64,000 bases of DNA. It comes from Myrica gale. Its lineage: Eukaryota > Streptophyta > Magnoliopsida > Fagales > Myricaceae. Of this stretch, positions 62,101 to 64,000 are shown one piece after another. The notes beneath the pieces are model-generated. The model worked only from the letters and a program-made list of their open reading frames with translations. It was not told the DNA's origin and did no database searches. Location: positions 19,789,001 to 19,853,000 of the forward strand of contig OZ005609.1 of the NCBI GenBank assembly GCA_963930655.1, given 5' to 3'. Positions within the stretch are counted from its first letter, which is position 1, and each line of letters begins with the position of its first letter. A program made the translations under genes and the position numbers.

Positions 62101-62832
62101 GTCTCTGTTCTGTTTTGTTGCTCTAGTCTAGAAATGCTGAAAGCTTTATTGTAATTGTAATTGTAATTTTTAATTCTTAAATTAACTTACCATATTCTGT
62201 GAAATCTCTCTGTTCTATTTTTGATTCAGGAGGTCAATCAGAAATATGCTTGCCCGGTTGATCAGGTGATAGAAAGTAGCATAGACAACTGCTCGTCTTG
62301 GATCGAAAATTCTAATCATGTTTCAAATGGGAAAACTTGTGAAGATGGAGAAGGTTTGCCTGATAATCACAATTCGATTGCATGTGAGAATGCGAAGACT
62401 TATATCCTTTTAGGTTCTGAAACTTCTACTGATCTTGACCAGAAAAGGCCAATAAGTAATGGCACTTCCTTGCTTTCCGAGTCTTCTTTGCCTGACAATA
62501 CTGAACCCAGAGGCTCCAAGCGGCCAAGTGAAAATGAGGAGCTAAAAATTGATAACAAGAAGTGTCGGACTGTTATCATAGATAGTGATGATGAAACAGA
62601 TACTGTGAAGAATGTTTCGTCTTGCAATGTGGCTAATGTGGAACCACAATCTGATTCTAAACAAAATATCTGTGACTCTGGTGCTCATTCTCTTCCGTTG
62701 CAGAGTCCTAATGAGAATTTTTACTGTACGGCTTGTAATAAAATAGCTGCTGAAGTGCACCAACATCCGCTTCTGAAAGTAATTATTTGCCAGGATTGCA
62801 GATGCTTAATGGAGAAAATGATGCACATAAAG
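35188..62832 (+). CDS. ATRX: ATRX-type SNF2 chromatin remodeler, 5' half (exons 1-9), with a frameshift in exon 5
   Basis: Exons: 35188-35307, 36894-36956, 43922-44017, 44104-44196, 55402-55593, 55671-55917, 59364-59477, 61999-62082 and 62230-62832. Together they give about 537 codons that match plant ATRX in order: [12 protein letters not shown], the [19 protein letters not shown] helix, [58 protein letters not shown] and a Lys/Arg-rich block. The last exon starts the ADD zinc finger ([12 protein letters not shown]). The SNF2 ATPase lies beyond the window. In Arabidopsis, ATRX deposits histone H3.3. Intron 1 is GC-AG (35308-36893); the other complete introns are GT-AG. An A8 run at 55,492-55,499 has one A too many for the family frame and creates a stop at 55,531. 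Introns 2, 4 and 6 are 7.0, 11.2 and 3.4 kb because of TEs. The ATG at 35,188 agrees with the family N-terminus. Confidence 0.92.
35308..36893 (+). other. ATRX intron 1 (GC-AG)
   Basis: Donor GAG|GCAAGT and acceptor GTGCAG|GG keep the frame (..HFE-GSLTEEE..), as in the family. The nearby GT (35,312) would give an immediate stop. The intron holds an AT-rich repeat at about 35,395-35,600 and a C-rich tract at 35,765-35,800. No other gene is visible. Confidence 0.8.
37617..37637. repeat. (CA)n microsatellite in ATRX intron 2
   Basis: About ten CA units. A second CA-rich stretch lies at 37,385-37,400. Confidence 0.9.
37930..41260 (-). pseudogene. LINE copy C ORF2 (decayed)
   Basis: Begins [14 protein letters not shown], with the start codon changed to CTG. 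Endonuclease pieces follow (LVCLQEIK, a broken GGDFN region, LHSDHFPIF). RT blocks include [13 protein letters not shown], [21 protein letters not shown] and [10 protein letters not shown]. The zinc-binding C-terminus is damaged. There are at least five frameshifts or stops. Confidence 0.8.
41270..42800 (-). pseudogene. LINE copy C ORF1 (decayed)
   Basis: Recognisable C-terminal half: [14 protein letters not shown] (about 42,420-42,465), an acidic middle with [11 protein letters not shown], and a [16 protein letters not shown] helix followed by [10 protein letters not shown]. These blocks align with ORF1 of copies B and X. The N-terminal domain is barely readable. It ends just before ORF2. 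Confidence 0.7.
43300..43790 (+). pseudogene. Possible hAT transposon 3' remnant
   Basis: An open stretch ending [16 protein letters not shown] resembles the end of TTF-type hAT transposases. It is followed about 200 bp later by GCCCCTGAAGAAATATCCTAGCTCTGCCACTGGC, similar to the terminus of the element at 30,343. Both signals are weak alone, and the partner terminus was not found. Confidence 0.35.
45005..49215 (+). pseudogene. LINE copy X ORF1 (interrupted by copy D)
   Basis: Starts MVYFWTLRC and shifts frame at an A7 run (about 45,121). It continues with [56 protein letters not shown] (45,914) and [17 protein letters not shown] to KMLREL (47,025). After copy D it resumes [15 protein letters not shown] and stops at 49,212. 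The stop TAA overlaps the ORF2 ATG (TAATGA). This best-preserved copy defines the ORF1 layout for the family. Two related segments (KKYESEGKE.. and KKCESEGKE..) about 120 bp apart at 45,650-45,790 are an internal duplication. Confidence 0.8.
47027..49130 (-). mobile_element. 5'-truncated LINE copy D nested in copy X ORF1
   Basis: The minus strand contains the C-terminal two thirds of ORF2, from just before the RT palm (catalytic words [21 protein letters not shown], and FVDD in place of FADD) to a CTTACTTATC-A10 tail. It is nearly identical by eye to copy B over 2 kb and stops at copy B's position ~3,650. Only TAAA can be seen as duplicated target. ORF1 of copy X reads through once it is removed. 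Confidence 0.88.
49214..53155 (+). pseudogene. LINE copy X ORF2 (decayed, interrupted by copy E)
   Basis: Begins [15 protein letters not shown]. Endonuclease blocks ([27 protein letters not shown]), RT blocks ([29 protein letters not shown], the FADD region damaged) and the C-terminal SVKSFY/WEATHG region are visible in changing frames. About 90 bp are tandemly duplicated around 52,210-52,370 (CTTCCCTTGGCGTCGGATTT twice). The end of the protein continues after copy E at 52,924 ([16 protein letters not shown]). Confidence 0.8.
52537..52916 (+). mobile_element. 5'-truncated LINE copy E nested in copy X ORF2
   Basis: Holds the last ~110 codons of a B-type ORF2 ([16 protein letters not shown]..) and the tail CAATAAAGCTCTTCTTACTTAT-A(n). 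The target duplication ACATTGG lies at 52,530-52,536 and 52,917-52,923. Removing the insert restores copy X: NLHW on the left joins [10 protein letters not shown] on the right. Confidence 0.88.
53496..54362 (-). mobile_element. 5'-truncated LINE copy G
   Basis: The minus strand encodes the ORF2 C-terminus ([19 protein letters not shown] to [16 protein letters not shown] and [17 protein letters not shown]), ending CTTCTTACTTAT-A8. It is the same subfamily as copy X but in the opposite orientation, so 52,924-53,160 and 53,600-53,860 form a large imperfect inverted repeat. GCATC(C/A)TC on both sides may be the target duplication. Confidence 0.85.
55178..55346. mobile_element. MITE-like repeat M7 (intact reference copy)
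   Basis: Runs from GGTGCGTTTGTTTTTAAAAG to GTTGCGAAACGCCATG. The ends are partly inverse, and the AAAATTTTGTTAAAATTTT word occurs near both ends. It lies just before ATRX exon 5 in intron 4. Confidence 0.6.
56688..56872. mobile_element. Small fold-back element with 44-bp inverted ends, ATRX intron 6
   Basis: TTGCATCCAAAATTACCAAT..CACTTTGCACTCCATG on the left is inverse to CATGAAGTGCAAAGTGTAAG..GGTTGCAA on the right. The loop is short. It contains the 13-bp LINE insertion listed next. Confidence 0.8.
56733..56745 (-). mobile_element. 13-bp LINE 3'-end insertion with a 17-bp target duplication
   Basis: ACTTTGCACTCCATGTT is repeated exactly at 56,716-56,732 and 56,746-56,762. Between them lies TTTTTTTATAAGT, the inverse of ACTTAT-A7, which is precisely the 3' terminus shared by the LINE copies here. 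Confidence 0.75.
57375..58221. other. ATRX intron 6: AT-rich DNA with one GC-rich block
   Basis: Positions 57,600-57,940 are almost pure A/T. Positions 57,950-58,110 are strongly GC-rich with GGCGGGGTGG and CCACCCC words that can fold. A T12 run followed by ATAAGT at 58,116-58,134 resembles a LINE tail but shows no duplication. Confidence 0.4.
58222..58782 (+). mobile_element. 5'-truncated LINE copy H
   Basis: Encodes the end of ORF2 ([15 protein letters not shown], a frame change, then [43 protein letters not shown]) and ends AATAAAGTTCTCCTTAT-A7. It is in the sense orientation of ATRX, in intron 6. Confidence 0.85.
60681..61199. repeat. Tandem triplication, unit exactly 180 bp
   Basis: Units start at 60,681, 60,861 and 61,041 with ATCTCCGATC. 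Copies differ at only a handful of bases; the third diverges from about 61,190. Confidence 0.95.
60696..61508 (+). pseudogene. ORF1 piece with three in-frame 60-residue repeats
   Basis: A 270-codon open frame. Each repeat contains [33 protein letters not shown] and, in the first two, [17 protein letters not shown]. The 180-nt period does not disturb the frame. After the third copy come a Ser/Glu-rich stretch, [11 protein letters not shown] and EPLVVSFP, which match ORF1 C-termini of the other LINEs. A G9 run at about 61,479 coincides with a frame change. Confidence 0.7.
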
Positions 62833-62911
62833 GTTGGACTTATCTACCTTGTGTTACAGAATAATCATTGTATTGCTTTTCCGTTGCATCTAACAAGCAC
62901 AATAAGTTTAT

Positions 62912-63165
62912 AAAATTTGGTGTGCTGTTGTGTGTGGAGGGAAAGGAATGGGAGATGTTTTGAAGATAGGGCTGTGTCTTTGGCTAGTTTGAGGGGTTTT
63001 TGGTTGCATTCTCTGTTTCTATGGGCTAATTCAGCTTTAGGCAATCCTTTTGTGGATTTTCCGGATTTTTCAGTTTTTTAGCTTGTATGCTTTAGTAGTT
63101 GTCAGTATAGTCTCTTGTACTGTCATCTTTCTTTTCTTTAATAAGATTGCCTTACTTAAAAAAAA
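62912..63165 (+). mobile_element. 5'-truncated LINE copy J in ATRX intron 9
   Basis: Contains the last ORF2 residues (CCVWRERNGRCFEDRAVSL-like) and the tail TTTAATAAGATTGCCTTACTT-A(n). AAGTTTAT at 62,904-62,911 and 63,166-63,173 is the probable target duplication. It begins about 70 bp after exon 9. Confidence 0.8.
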
Positions 63166-63173
63166 AAGTTTAT

Positions 63174-64000
63174 GGTAAAAGATGACTTGAGATTGATAAG
63201 TTTCATAAGGAGATGCCAAATTTCTCAGAACGCTTATGGAAAATTCCAGAAATATTTTCTCTACCTTTGTCATGACTCCTCTTGGAAATCCCCATGAGAA
63301 GAAATCAGGGATATTTTTTTGAACATTTGATATTGATCTTTACAGTGTAGGAAAAAAAGAAAGAAGGAAAGGTACTGTTCTTAGAGAGAATTGTCTGATC
63401 TTGGGGAGTTTGGCAGGGACTCTAAGATGCTTAATTTGAGAAATAAGTCTTGTATCAAGACCTTATATGTTTTTCGGTAATAATATTGCATTGTATATGA
63501 AGGGAAAATGTGTTTGAAGGTATCTGAATGGCTTAATTTCTGTACTCCAAATTTCCTTTGAAATCATTCCCACTTTTCCTTCAAATGGGATTTCACAAGT
63601 TGAATTGAGCTCTGATTGCAGTGGGTTTCACTTGGGTGAACTCAGAAAAGAGATCCGGAAGCATTTGAATAAATATTAGTTGATGATGTTACTGTTGGCT
63701 GGATCTGTCTTTTTGGAAAACACAATAGGGCTTTTGCTGTTAAACTCAAGGAAAGCACTAGCCACATCTGTCCTTTAGTTTCAAAAAGACTAGTCAAAAT
63801 TGCTCTTGAAGTTCCTTGGATTATTATAAAGTCTATTTCAACCTACTAAGGTCTCAATGTGAGACCTGACCCTTATAGAACTCATCTCTTATTCCTTCTC
63901 TTCTTTCATTCCATGTGAGATTCGGGATATCACATTTGCGAACCTTATTTCTAGCTTTTCTTATTTCTGGCATGGCAATAGTCACCGGTGTGTAATGTTG
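63174..64000 (+). other. Start of ATRX intron 9, open at the window edge
   Basis: No exon was recognised. The rest of the ADD domain and the SNF2 motor should follow to the right. The palindrome GGTCTCAATGTGAGACC is at about 63,849. Confidence 0.5.

Overview
The window is plant nuclear DNA, very probably from a woody eudicot; the species cannot be read from it. Two host genes are recognisable by splicing conceptual exons against known Arabidopsis family members. One is IWS1, a transcription elongation factor, on the minus strand (8.9-12.5 kb). The other is the 5' half of ATRX, an SNF2-family chromatin remodeler, on the plus strand (35.2 kb to beyond the right edge). Nearly everything else is transposable-element (TE) DNA. 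No prokaryotic features, CRISPR arrays, rRNA or tRNA genes were seen.

Layout. 1-7.2 kb: a partial L1-type LINE, a tRNA-derived SINE and an almost full-length LINE, all minus strand; SINE and LINE share the same target-site word. 7.2-8.9 kb: short AT-rich MITE-like repeats. 8.9-12.5 kb: IWS1, ten exons visible, with the conserved last exon not found. 14.3-19.4 kb: a CACTA-like remnant holding a 3.4-kb solo LTR (TSD TTGGT), a long-TIR MITE and a plastid ycf2 fragment. 21.06-30.34 kb: a three-level nest, with a hAT-like element interrupted by a Ty3/gypsy element whose integrase is interrupted by a 3.2-kb solo LTR (TSD AATTT). 30.3-35.2 kb: intergenic DNA, LTR-like debris and the ATRX leader. 35.2-64 kb: ATRX exons 1-9 (537 codons, up to the start of the ADD zinc finger), separated by introns swollen with at least nine insertions of one LINE superfamily in both orientations. 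One of these is a full-length copy (44,894-53,217, perfect 18-bp TSD) that itself carries two younger LINEs.

How the parts relate. IWS1 and ATRX both act on transcribed chromatin, but nothing here shows that they are co-regulated. The LINE copies share ORF1 and ORF2 architecture and a 3' end of the form AATAA..CTTACTTAT-A(n). They differ in truncation, so the window is a small natural series of target-primed insertions. It runs from full length, through 5'-truncated copies and an ORF1-only copy with a triplicated 60-aa block, to insertions of only about 13-20 bp flanked by TSDs.

Points most worth checking: the A8 homopolymer frameshift in ATRX exon 5, the missing IWS1 tail exon, the ORF1-only LINE with its in-frame 180-bp repeats, the ultra-short LINE insertions, the ORF1/ORF2 stop-start overlap, and an LTR-borne ORF ending in a SUMO-interaction-like motif. 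I did not find a wholly new multi-gene system.
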